Source: Cruorifilaria tuberocauda
Taxonomy: Eukaryota > Nematoda > Chromadorea > Rhabditida > Onchocercidae
Length of the DNA: 64,000 nt
NCBI GenBank assembly: GCA_013365365.1
Contig: JABVXU010000281.1
Location: 1 to 64,000, forward strand
Direction of reading: 5' to 3'
Part shown: piece by piece, positions 28,901 to 39,189 of the stretch
How positions within the stretch are numbered: position 1 is the stretch's first letter
How the letters are laid out: the number at the start of each line of letters is the position of its first letter
Notes under the pieces: generated by a model
Seen by the model: only the letters and a program-made list of their open reading frames with translations
Told to the model about the DNA's origin: nothing
Databases searched by the model: none
Position numbers and translations under genes: made by a program

Positions 28901-31900
28901 AATGTTACTTTAGCGTATTTTAAAATCCTTTTTGAACCAGTTGAAAAAATTTGAGGACTTTTTTCGATAATAAGATTTGTTCTTGTTATTTCTAAAGATG
29001 CTTCTTTGTTCCTTGTACATTTTATGTCTGTTAAAATATAAATATATCATATTTCAGTCTCGAACACATCAACTGTTGAATGCAAATCGTGAATTATTAG
29101 AACAAGTGCAAGCACTTGTCCTAAGGCTTCAGTCACTCGAGAAAAAACTTACCGAAGAAATTCAAGAACAAATCATTCAGCCGGTACACCTCCTTTTCTT
29201 TTGTGAAAAACGAAAGATGCATTTATGATGATGAAGTCTTCAATACCTTTACTTGATAGCTTTTTTTAGTAAATTAATTTTTGGCAGTATGAATTGGTCA
29301 ATTTTGATTTTATTCAGTTTAAGTTTACATTTCAGTCAACATCAAAGGGACAGCCACAATCCGGGACATTACCAGCTAAGAGTAAAGTAGCAAAGCGAAC
29401 ATCACAGATGACTTCTTCATTACACGAACAGTTTAAGAGCGAAGCAAAAGTTCCTGGACCACCACCAGTTGATCCTTCAAAGCCGTACCAGGTTGTTGTA
29501 ATTTTTATATCTTTTCGATGGAATTTAGATTTTTAGACCAATTTTAATTAGATTTTCGAATTTCGTTAGTTTGGGACTTTTAATATGACTTTTTAAAAAT
29601 TTTTTCTCAAATCAATAGCATATTTTTTAGTTGCAATCATTAGCGGATATACGTGCAGGATCGTTGCCACCTCAGGGAGTTCAGCCAAAAATTACTCCAA
29701 TAAAAAATACGCGTCCAGCAGACGATTTTGAAGCTCGAACTGAACCAGAAAGTGGAGCAGAGGTACCATGATTCAGGTTTTCACGGTTTTCAAAATAAGT
29801 ATACCATTCATTTCTTCGAAGGTTTATCCCTTTATTCAGAAAATATCATAATGAAGTTTTTGATGCATAATTCAGGATACGACAGATTATAGCTCCTCAG
29901 ATCAATATGAGAAAGCACCATTCCCAATTCAACAACAACGATTGATGGCTACACCTGGACCGCATTCAGATGTATTGATGTCTAATCCACAGGTAAATAA
30001 ATTTCTGATAATGATTGATTATATTTTAATTGCTATATTCTATAACAAAGTATTTAACAAGCATGAAGTAAAATGATTTCCTGCTATTACTCTTTCCACA
30101 TGAAAATTGTAGGGTACTTAATCAGAACTGTAAACAATAAACGACTTATTACAAATTTAATTCAGTTTATTGTTCTTTGTAGGTAATAGCAAATTTGCCT
30201 TCACTTTTCTCTTCTCAGTCATCACCGGACCGCTATATTCCCAATTATCCGGCTTATACATCGCAAGGTCAAAGTCCCGAAATAATCAAGGTTAATGTAT
30301 AACTATTTCTTTGATGGGCAAATTTTACTGATTAATGTTCGTTCATATATTTTTTAGCAAATCAATCACCAGTTAGTGAATTTTTAACTACTTAGTAATT
30401 GTAATTAGTAATGCTTAGTAATTGTCATATTCAAAATACGATTTCCTATCGTCTTATCTGTACCTGAGAAAGGACTGAATTACTTGGCAATGACATATGC
30501 CAACCAAAACCTTTATGCGAAACATTTTCTTAGGTTACACAAATAATCGTTTGTATCCATTGATTGTGATTGGTTTTTGCAGGATGATGAGGAACAGCAA
30601 AATTCTTCATCGCTTATTCGGCGTATGAAAGAACGATCGGGAGTATTGGGAGGTGGATTATTGTTCAAACGAATGTCGTTCAACCCAAAACTTTGGGAAG
30701 TAAAGAGAAAAGATATGGAATCAGTTGCTAATTCGGTTACGGAAAGTATCGATGAAAGTCAAAATACGTCAAAAAAAGCTTATGAGTTCGGTTTTGACCA
30801 CATAGTTAGAATAATTCTGTTGTGTTCTTAAATATAACAGAAGTGATCATTGCATCTTTTGATTAAAACATAAAATTAAATGAGCTAATATTAGTAAGCA
30901 ATCCACAAACTTTAGATAGATGATAATCTGTCAAACAGTAATAATTATTAATATCTAATACAATAACATATAACTAAATTATTGCAGAAAACAGAAAGCA
31001 ATATCGAGAGATGAAACGATAGATAAGAAAGGAAGAAAATCTGGTCCAGTTCAAACAGCAGCTTCACTGGAACCAAAGACGTTGATTACGGAGGAACCGT
31101 ATAAGAAACCATCAGATAAGTAAGTTTTTTTACTGTTAATAAATATTTTTTAACAGTTATTTAAATCTTACTTACTTACTGCTCTCATCGCTGTTTAAAA
31201 AAGTTAAAAGCTTTTAAAGTTAAAAATATGAAAATAATGGAAATTAGAGGAGAAGAAATGAAAATGGAAAATGAAATTTTTCAAGATGAAAATTTCTTCT
31301 ATTTTTCAGCGAAATAGTGGAATTGGAACCAGCTTCATCACGTTTATCAACAGCCATGTATCCACCGAGACGCATGGAAGCACCGATTGCAAGCAGAGCA
31401 AAGTTGCATAATGTAAAGATTAATTCAGATCACTTTCACTTATAAATAATTCATTACTAAAAAATGTTATCAGCTATACAATCAAATAATCATGAGTTTA
31501 TTAAATTTATTGGAAAATCGTTTGTTAACCAATTTAAAGATTATTGAAATTATCTGCAAATTAAGTTTCAGTTAATTTTCGCATCATCATTTATTGCGAA
31601 TTTCAAATGATTTAAGGTGACAGAAAGTTTTTCGTTTTTACTGTAATCTTATAATAAACTTGGTAAATTTGATAGTAATGAAATGTTAGCGTTTCTTACG
31701 TTATGTCTTCAAGAATATTCATAGAGTATTTAAAATAAGCTAATCTTGCTAATTTTAAACTTGAGTTGTTTGTTGAAACTTACTTTTTAATTTTGATTTT
31801 TTATTAAGTTTCGATTTGAATTTTATAACGAAGGACTAGCTTATTAGAATATAGCTTTTTATTATTAGCTATTATTATTATTATTAGCTTATTATTAGAA

Positions 31901-32961
31901 TATAGCTTATTAGAATCAATACGAAGTGATTTTAGAAACTCTCTTTAATATGATTGATTAAAATGACTGAAATCTAGCGATCGAAGAAGGTAATTTTAGA
32001 GGGCTTCACTGGATTACGGAGAAGTACCCATCTTTGCACAACAACAACCCAATGCACTAATCGGTAATGGACCTATTTCATCGCCATCATCCGGTCAAAA
32101 ACTAGCAAATCATATCGGATCTTTGGATGAGAAAGAGAAATTAAGGAAAACTAGTAATAGTGGATCAAGCCAGATACTGATATTGCAGGAAGCACTGAAG
32201 CATGGCTTAGCTAGTACTAAACAACAATTAATTCAAACCAGTGAAACATTAGATGGAATGCGAAGGTTTGGCTTTAACTTAAAGTTAATCGAGATCTATT
32301 CAAATTTTTCGAATTGTTTATTTCATGCAAACTGATCTTCGTGAGAATTTTGGTAATACACTTCGTTCGTAAACTTTCGGAAGTAGAAATTTCAATCAGT
32401 GATTGAATAAATAGATATGTTAGTTAACCTAAACAGTGATTTTTTTTCTTATGAAATATTTTTAATAGTTATAAGAAATTCAAGGTTAGTGTCAAAGTAA
32501 TATTAAAAAGTTTTTTTTTGTCAGAAATTTGGAGAATATTTGGAGTATGAAAGTATCTGACGCAGATATAAAGTAAATACGATGAGAATATCTGGCGTAT
32601 GAGAGTATTTGGCGTAGGTATTAGGAAAATATGATAAGATTACCTGGAGGATCTATGGGAAATTATTTTGCATTTTACAAATATTTCATAAAGTATAAAG
32701 ATTAGAAATAAATATTTATAATTGAAATCTAGTTTCAGTTCATTACGATACGCGGAATCAGAAAAGAAAAAATTGGGTGATCCTGTAGTACTGGCGAAAC
32801 TCACCAAGCTACCAACCTTTATGTCTGTTGCAACTGATTCCTCAGAAAAGACACACGATTCACCAATAATTTCAGGTGCATCATCGAATTCAACAAATAG
32901 TTCAGGCACTGTCACAGGACAGAATGCTACAGCTCGAAAAAATGATACTGGGATCCTTTAA
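10920..32961 (+). CDS. dyc-1: DYC-1 / CAPON (NOS1AP)-like PTB-domain adaptor, 22 exons, about 1042 aa
   Basis: Ortholog of C. elegans DYC-1 and vertebrate NOS1AP/CAPON, a cytoplasmic adaptor linked to dystrophin-associated signalling in muscle (known for the family). Exons read here: 10920-11036, 12399-12470, 12942-13031, 13217-13281, 13919-14027, 23395-23508, 25735-25948, 26913-27058, 27241-27422, 27586-27721, 27902-28099, 28304-28429, 29058-29183, 29336-29491, 29631-29762, 29876-29992, 30183-30290, 30583-30790, 30999-31119, 31310-31412, 32000-32265, 32739-32961. Phases match at all joins except exon 18/19, which is uncertain. Residues about 20-185 form the PTB domain ([56 protein letters not shown]). 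Residues about 482-565 are a Gln/Leu-rich coiled coil like CAPON's ([20 protein letters not shown]). The rest is Ser/Pro/Gln-rich and low in motifs. An in-frame ATG at 10890 would add 10 residues; 10920 is preferred because it matches the family N-terminus and follows an AG acceptor-like site. Confidence 0.93.
12674..12903. repeat. Tandem repeat of about 64 bp in dyc-1 intron 2, four copies
   Basis: Copies of a unit containing CACGTAATATTCGAAAATAG, AATAACACTAG and GATATGTTGGAAATCCTCAC. The last copy is shortened. It lies wholly in the intron between 12470 and 12942. Confidence 0.9.
15752..16072. repeat. Two-copy direct repeat of about 160 bp
   Basis: TAGTGATTATTGTTAGCTGA, TTTCAAAGATTACTGTGACG and TTTATCGAGGAATAC recur in order in two copies, about 15752-15927 and 15928-16072. 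The first copy has a short internal duplication of TTTCAAAGATTACTGTG. Confidence 0.85.
16380..16584. repeat. Two-copy direct repeat of about 102 bp
   Basis: Both copies contain GTTCGCTT, AATTTC, GAAACTGTAA, then ATTATCATATGAATTAATCA and GTTCTAAGTAATATCA. They abut head to tail. Confidence 0.85.
18518..18558. repeat. (TTGGAG)n simple repeat
   Basis: Hexanucleotide run of GAGTTG/GAGATG. It gives a spurious Ser-Trp repeat in the 97-codon frame over this position. Confidence 0.9.
20425..20485. repeat. (TATCAC)n simple repeat
   Basis: Runs of ATTATCACTATCACTATCAC directly upstream of the alternative dyc-1 first exon. The apparent Thr/Ile peptides on both strands derive from it. Confidence 0.85.
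20513..20701 (+). CDS. dyc-1: Likely alternative first coding exon of dyc-1 (63 codons)
   Basis: Starts at ATG with an A-rich context (GCGAAATG), runs 63 codons of charged, non-repetitive protein ([14 protein letters not shown] near the start, [14 protein letters not shown] near the end) and stops at a GTATGT donor in phase 0. The next dyc-1 exon at 23395 also begins in phase 0, so the two splice in frame. An in-frame TAA at 20495 and the absence of an AG between it and the ATG argue against use as an internal cassette. The product would keep the last PTB helix and the coiled coil but lose most of the PTB domain. Inference from sequence only. Confidence 0.6.
22488..22568. repeat. Short direct repeats TACTGTATTAACT
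   Basis: Four to five copies of TACTGTATTAACTTACTGTA / GTATACTGTATTAACT-like words in the long dyc-1 intron. Confidence 0.7.
26105..26146. repeat. GA-rich simple sequence
   Basis: GAGAGTGGGAGAGAGAGGG followed by (GA)n within the dyc-1 intron between exons 7 and 8. Confidence 0.85.
28304..29183 (+). other. dyc-1: CAPON-type coiled-coil segment of dyc-1 (exons 12-13)
   Basis: Two 42-codon exons encode residues about 482-565. Exon 12 reads [20 protein letters not shown] then ETTARIEAQ. Exon 13 reads [20 protein letters not shown] then LQSLEKKL. Order and spacing match the Gln/Leu-rich coiled coil after the PTB domain in vertebrate CAPON, including the ARxEAQ...HQLL step. This makes the orthology call independent of the PTB domain. 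Confidence 0.85.
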
Positions 32962-34931
32962 AGAGTTTTTTTTCATATCTAATATGATATAAGAAATTTA
33001 TTGTATTAGTACTTTATATAAAGGATTTACTTCTATTCATTCCATTTTTAATTTGTTTGAGAAAAAGCCAATGCTAAATGAGTTAAATGTTTTCCTACAT
33101 ATCGAAAACTACTTTGTTACTTTTACTTTAACTTTAAGATTTTTCATTATTCTTCCGTATGAACGTTTACTGTAGGAAACTGCTAATGAACTTCTCATCC
33201 AAAGAGAATTTTGAAGTTCGGGCAAAGGCTAATTTTCATTCTGCTTTTGTCGGTATTACAGTTTATGATGTAATTTGATAGGTATAACAGGTATGTTTTT
33301 GAATACGACGGACGTTGTCTTACAAAAAAAAAATAATGTTTGAATAAATTCACTAATATTTGATGCAATTTAATCTGATAATGAAAAGCTAGCTTATCTT
33401 ACCTTACCTTATTATGAGGGAACGAAAAAATACAACAGTGTTTTCTATATATGGATTGCATTATAAAATTGTTGGATTGTCTTTCTTTGATTTTTTTTTT
33501 TCCTTTAATTATTATTGTTAATTCGTGCAAATTTCGTATTTGTTATTTATATGCATAAAAATAGTTTTAGTATATATTACTTATGAACTGTAAATTGTCA
33601 TTTTAGCTAACTGTGATAGCTTGCCAGGGCACAAATTGCGATCATTCAAATATTTTTTTTCTTCTTTAAAAGAAAAATAAATGCATGAATTTACTATTTC
33701 ATTAAATTACAATTTGATTTATTTTAATTTTTGGTTTAGTAATTTATTAAATTGTTTTTGAAGAAAAGATTGAAAAAATTGAAAAATGGCTGTGACTGTG
33801 CGAGCAATTTCTTTTTTCATCTTCGGATAGTTTGAAAATATTGGAATTGTTTGTTTGTTTGTTTGTTTTTTTACTCTTTCATTCTTCTTTTCTGACGAAT
33901 GAAAAAAATGATTCAAATGATGAAAATGAAAAGAATTTCATTACTAACAGTACCATTACATGACAAGCAATCAAGATATTCCGGTATTTGATAAATACAA
34001 AGTGATTTCAGGAAACTTCACAGTTATCAACTTGTTTCAAGTTGCTTTTTTTTCTTTTGATTTCAAACATTTTTCTTTTTTTTTTTGTTTGATTGCATTT
34101 TCATCATCTGAAATTTTTTGAGAAGAAGGAATCTCCCAAACAATAATCTCTTATCATTTTAATCAGTGCAGTCCGATTTTTCAATTCGAAGAGATAATTT
34201 AAGAAGGAATAAGCAACCCGTTGTTAGCGTTATGGTCATTTAATACTAGCCTGTAATGTCCGTTTAATTCATGAATTCCGAGTCTTTCAGTAGTTCTTTA
34301 AAATTTTCAAATTTAGTGTAAGCAAAAGATCAACTATACTTTTCGTTTTAATCCTTGTTCATTTCATCGAAAGGATTTAACAGGTGACAAAAAGATCAAA
34401 TAATTTAGTTCATAATTCAATAATTGATTTTAAATAAACAAGTTCAAAAAAAAAAATTAACTTAAATTTGTTACTTTATCCTAGGAAAGTTTTTCATTTT
34501 GAAAAGAATTGGGACAATAAATTTGCTGAAATAATTTCACGAAGTAGAAGGTATAATTTTTTTTAGTGCTAAATTTTAAACTAATTAATTAATTAATTAA
34601 ATCATTAATATCCGAAAATTAATTAGATCGTGTGAAATGATTATTTTAGTAATCGTGATTGCTTCTAATTCTAATTCCTCAGGTTTCATGCAGATTAACA
34701 ATTGAAACTGATCGATCAGTAATTTATCATAATTCCTGCATTTTTAACTTAGTACATACCACTTCATATCGCAAATTGTATACATATGTGTGAAATGTTT
34801 TTTCAAAAAAAAAAAATAAAATAAACTTTTCCATACAAATAAAAATACTCCCATTGATACACGTTATCTTTAGAATAATCCGTTAATTTAGGTGGATGAA
34901 AATTTTTGCAACATGGAAATTTTAGCATTCG
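32962..34931. other. Convergent intergenic region between dyc-1 and the channel gene
   Basis: Holds the 3' ends of both flanking genes. No gene is seen. It is low-complexity T- and A-rich sequence, with a candidate dyc-1 poly(A) signal noted separately. Confidence 0.7.
33343..33348 (+). terminator. Candidate poly(A) signal AATAAA for dyc-1
   Basis: AATAAA about 380 bp after the dyc-1 stop. The hexamer is common by chance in DNA this AT-rich, so this is only a candidate. Confidence 0.3.
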
Positions 34932-37900
34932 TTATGATAATACTAAATAGCCAAGAATGAAGATAAATGATAAGATGGAAACAGCAACACCATGAATTGC
35001 AATAAATGCATTCGTCCAATCTTCTTGATAATTACCTGTTCTGGATGATTTATCATTTTCATTTAATGATATACAATTATCCGTTGAATTAAACACACAG
35101 ATACATTTATTGATAAGTTCGGATGTTCTGAAATTTTCAATTAACACTTATTAATATCATTGAAATAAACAAATTTATTTATCTCACTCAACCATGCTGT
35201 TGATAGTATACGATAGGTAGAATGAAAATTAAGTTAAGGTAAAAAAAGTAAAAACTAATTGTAATGAAAATTAAGTTAAGCTGAAAAGGTAAAAAAATAA
35301 TTTCAAGAGCTTCTGCATGGTTGAATATCATCTATACGGCGGATTTCTATTGAGCCTTAAGATGAAGTTGGAACTTTTTTCTTTTGCAACATTTCTCATT
35401 TTAATTAATTAATGAGTTTGAGCTTGAGAAATCTTTTAAAAATCTGAAAATTATCTATCTTGCTAATAGTACATGAAAAATGGAATGAAAACTAAGTAAG
35501 TTAAGGTGAAAAAATAATTTAAAGAGTTTTTGTATGGTGTAGAATTGAAAGATTTCTATTGAATCGTAATGAAATATCACTGGACATTTCTCATTTTAAT
35601 TAATTAATGAGCTTGAACTTGAGAAATCTGAGAAAATAAACCTTATAAGCCAATTCCATGGTGGAAGATTTCGACGAATTTTACTACACATCCATAATGT
35701 GATAGATATCGTTATACTAAACATATTTATTATTGTAGCAAATTCCAAAAATCGTACTGAAAAAAAAGTTTTCGTAAATTTCACTGTATAATACGAATCA
35801 TTTCATTTTTCATAGCAAAGATCATTAAGATTAAGATCACTTTTAGATTACTTAAGGGCATTTTTAGATCACTTTCAGATCACTTAAGATCACTTTTATA
35901 TCATTTTTATAACACTTAAGATCACTTTGGATCACTTTTAGATCATTTTTAAATCACCTAAGATCACTTTCATATCATTTTTATATTACTTAAGATCACC
36001 TTTGGATCATTTTTAGATCACTTTTTGACCAATTAAGGTCACTTTTTCTGTAAAGTGATCACTTTTATATCATTTTTATATCACTTAAGATCACTTTTAG
36101 ATCATTTTTAAATTGCTTTTAGATCACTTTTTGACCAATTAAGGTCACTCTTTCCGTAAAGTGATCACTTTTATATCATTTTATATCACTTAAGATCACT
36201 TTGGATCACTTTGGATCATTTTTTAGATCACTTTTTGACCAATTAAGGTCACTTTTTCTGTAAAGTGAAATTTCTAAATTCTTTATTATTCTCTAATGAA
36301 AAAGAAAAAAGAAAAGAGAGTAATGATTTCGAATTTATTTTTAATGAATAAAAATTTCATACATATTGTAGGAGTTGAAGCTGACGAGCCAAGATGTGGT
36401 GAAATTAATGCGGAAAAAAGTTGCAACGTTGAGAATTGAAGAAACAGTACGAACATCTTTGCAAATATTTGCAAATGAATTTGTCCAAGTAAAGGTGTTA
36501 GAAGGAAAAGAATTGATGTAATCGTATTTGGTAATGATAGCTCGATATACAACGATTTCGTGGAACGTTTCAAATTTAAACAGAAACCAAGCTAAAATTA
36601 TTGCGATAAATTTTAAACATTTAATCGAATTGCAAATTTATTTTTAATCAAAAGAAATTATTTTTTTAATTTTAATTTTTTTCTTAATTAAAAATTTATC
36701 AAACGTTAACAATAGAACAAATTTTACGCTTCATTACTTCAATTTTATTCAAATGATGCGTAAATGAAATTCAACGATATGATTTTTTTAAATTGCTTGC
36801 AACTATCAATTAAGCTTCTACCTGTGGAATCTGCGAATCTGGCATTATTTGAATAGTTGGTGTGCTACCAGAAATGTACCAACCATTGTCACGGAAATAT
36901 TTAGCATCCGTAAAAACTGGTCGACCTGAGGCAACAAATTCAATTCCACCCTAAAATGCCAATATGCATAAGCTTAAAAGTAATCAATTTCCTGTAATTT
37001 ACTTTACTAAAACATTTGAAGAATTAAATTTCATTAAATGAATTATTTTTGCATTATATGTTTCAATCAGTTTCTAAAACAAAGTAAAGTTATAATTTAG
37101 ATTTTAACTAATTGAAGCGATTCAATTTCAACATATACCGCTAATTCAATTTACTTTAACTTTGACTTTTCCTAAATCAAACCTGATTTATATGAGGTTC
37201 GATTTGATAGCAACATTTATACATATCATTTGGAAAATTCTTAAAATCTGAATCATCACAAAATGTCCGAAGTGAGAAATTGATGATAGCACGGATAGTA
37301 CCATTGGAACTTATTGATACGCGTCGTATCTCCATTAGATCACCGTTACGAAGTGCTGTATCAAACCTAAAGAAAATTTAACTTTTGTGAAATTTCAAAT
37401 TTTTAACTTTGAAAAAATTTTTCGATAATTATCAATTGTTAATGAGAATATTTGCAATTAATTAATTAAATAACTAATTGTATATTTTAAGCAATTAATT
37501 ATTTCATACATTAAAAGTTATAAAAATTTCATTACGTTTGAGCGGTAAGCATTGGTACCCAGACGTGACTGACGGAATTAATTTCCAGTTTTTTCAATTT
37601 CCATTGCTCCTCACTCCAGCTAAGTCGATTATCATCCCAAAATACGACAATATAACCATTGGTTGTTAGTTCTCTTAAGAATTCATTCTAAAATAATTAT
37701 TGCTAAAATTTCCGGATCCGGAAAGAGTTTAAATTTCTAAAAAATTACTAAAATTAAAAATTTTTCCATCTTCAATTTTTTTGATCATTTCCGTTATTAT
37801 TATTAAAACTATAATTATTATTAAAATTTCCGGATCAAATTTGACCATTTCTGTTACTGTTATTAAAATCATGATTATTATTAAAATTTCCGGATCAAAT

Positions 37901-39189
37901 TTGACCATTTCTGTTATTATTATTAAAATTATAATTATTGCTAAAATTTCCGGATCAAATTTCATCATTTCCGTTAAAATTCATGTATACATTTTTTTTC
38001 TTAAAAAAAATTAATGTAAAAAGAAAGCTACTGCATATTTTAATATTTTTTTTTCCACCTTCAATTTATATAAATCAATAATTTTGTAGTTCGATTTATG
38101 CGAATTTCTATAGTTGTTAACCGGTTTTTCTAGCGAACTTCATGTAAATTATCAACCGGATTTGATGCGTAAATATGCATAATTAATTGTTCTCATCGTA
38201 CATCTTTACTGTAAAAAAAGATTTTTATAAAAAATCTAACGTATTTTATAGATTACTCTCATCAATTGCCCTTTAAATTTTCAAGCAATTTTATACAATT
38301 TTTGCAGTATTCGCAGTATTTGCGTTGGGTTTTTTTTTTTTTGCGAAATACGAATTGCGAATTTTTATGCGAAATACAAACTGCGAATTTTTTTTTTTTG
38401 AAGCTACGAATCTATCAATTGATAGAGATTGAATTAGATAGAAAGTTGCAAATTGCGCAGAGAAAGTTATAATTTAAAATTTTCAAACTTAATTTTTCTC
38501 TAATTTAATTAAAGAGGCGATTACTTACCATGACAAAATGCTGTAATGTTATCTGCTGAAAGAGTACTCGAACTTTTCCCTTTAAACCGGTTGTTTCCGG
38601 TGGAAAAGCAGCAAGTGCATGAATCGCATTGAAATATTGCGTTTTTCGTTGAGCTTCCGAAGCCAAATAATAATACAAGCATTGCTCGAGTATTTCGAAT
38701 TGATGGCGATTTAATATTTCAATATCTGAAATTAAAGTAAAGTAAATAGGTTTTTTTTTTGTTTATTTTTATTACTCAGGTAATATACAAGGATATTACA
38801 CCAAATAAAATTTATGATTTGGTTTTTTTTTACTTGCGAAATAAAAATTTAAGAACTTGTTCGAAAATTTTATTCCTTTTTCCGGACTTTTTTCATTTTC
38901 TAAAATTTATTCTCTTTCTTATCCGAAAAAAAAAATCAATCCATTAATTTTAGGTAAATTTAATAGTTTAAATCTTTACCTCTCTAACTTTATTAAATGC
39001 AAAGAAAATTTTTGTTTCGTAAAATTAAACTTTACCGGATATATTTCTTAGATATTGACATGTATTCAAACTGAATAAACTGGGAATCGGATCTAAAATT
39101 CGGGGATTTTGCGACTTTTCTGTAACAGACGCATCATCGTCACCTTTTACGGCTACTGCCAATGTCACAGACAAAAAAAGTATTAACAT
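34932..39189 (-). CDS. Divergent Cys-loop ligand-gated ion channel subunit, 8 exons, 451 aa
   Basis: Exons (5' to 3'): 39189-39036, 38725-38529, 37687-37536, 37366-37183, 36950-36822, 36591-36363, 35756-35642, 35127-34932; all phases join and total 452 codons including stop. Signal peptide MLILFLSVTLAVAVKG. The ligand-binding domain shows LSWSEEQW and VSHVWVPML (exon 3). The Cys-loop is C204 to C219 with FKNFPNDMY between (exon 4), 14 residues instead of the usual 13. No vicinal Cys pair is seen in the loop C region. Exon 6 has LYIELSLPNTITSILFLLTP (TM1), a hydrophobic TM2 and SSASTPTI before TM3. Exon 7 has TM3 and RRNLPPWNW, and the last exon has DWTNAFIAIHG plus TM4. The M3-M4 loop is short. 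CAG lies directly before the ATG, a likely trans-splice or 5'-exon acceptor. It resembles the divergent nematode acetylcholine-receptor-like group; ligand and ion selectivity cannot be told. Confidence 0.85.
35823..36268. repeat. GATCACTTTTAGATCATTTT repeat array in channel-gene intron
   Basis: Dense array of GATCAC/TTTTT words at roughly 10-11 bp, with a longer unit of about 110-120 bp containing TTTGACCAATTAAGGTCAC and CTGTAAAGTGATCAC that recurs near 36024, 36126 and 36233. It fills most of the intron between exons 7 and 6 of the channel gene. Confidence 0.9.
37745..37985. repeat. Tandem repeat of about 58 bp in channel-gene intron
   Basis: Four copies of a unit containing AAAATTTCCGGATCAAATTT and TTTCTGTTATTATTATTA, in the intron between exons 3 and 2. 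Both strands stay open across it, giving spurious Ile-rich proteins. Confidence 0.9.

Noticed and set aside
37729..38014. Open frames on both strands with EMVKFDPEIL / SGSNLTISV repeats
   Set aside because: Both come from an intronic tandem repeat inside the channel gene.
36810..39189. A short secreted ligand-binding-domain protein ending at the stop after exon 5 of the channel gene
   Set aside because: CAG|GTAGAA just before that stop is a good donor, and downstream exons encode TM1-TM4 in matching phase, so a full channel is the better model. An alternative short transcript cannot be excluded.
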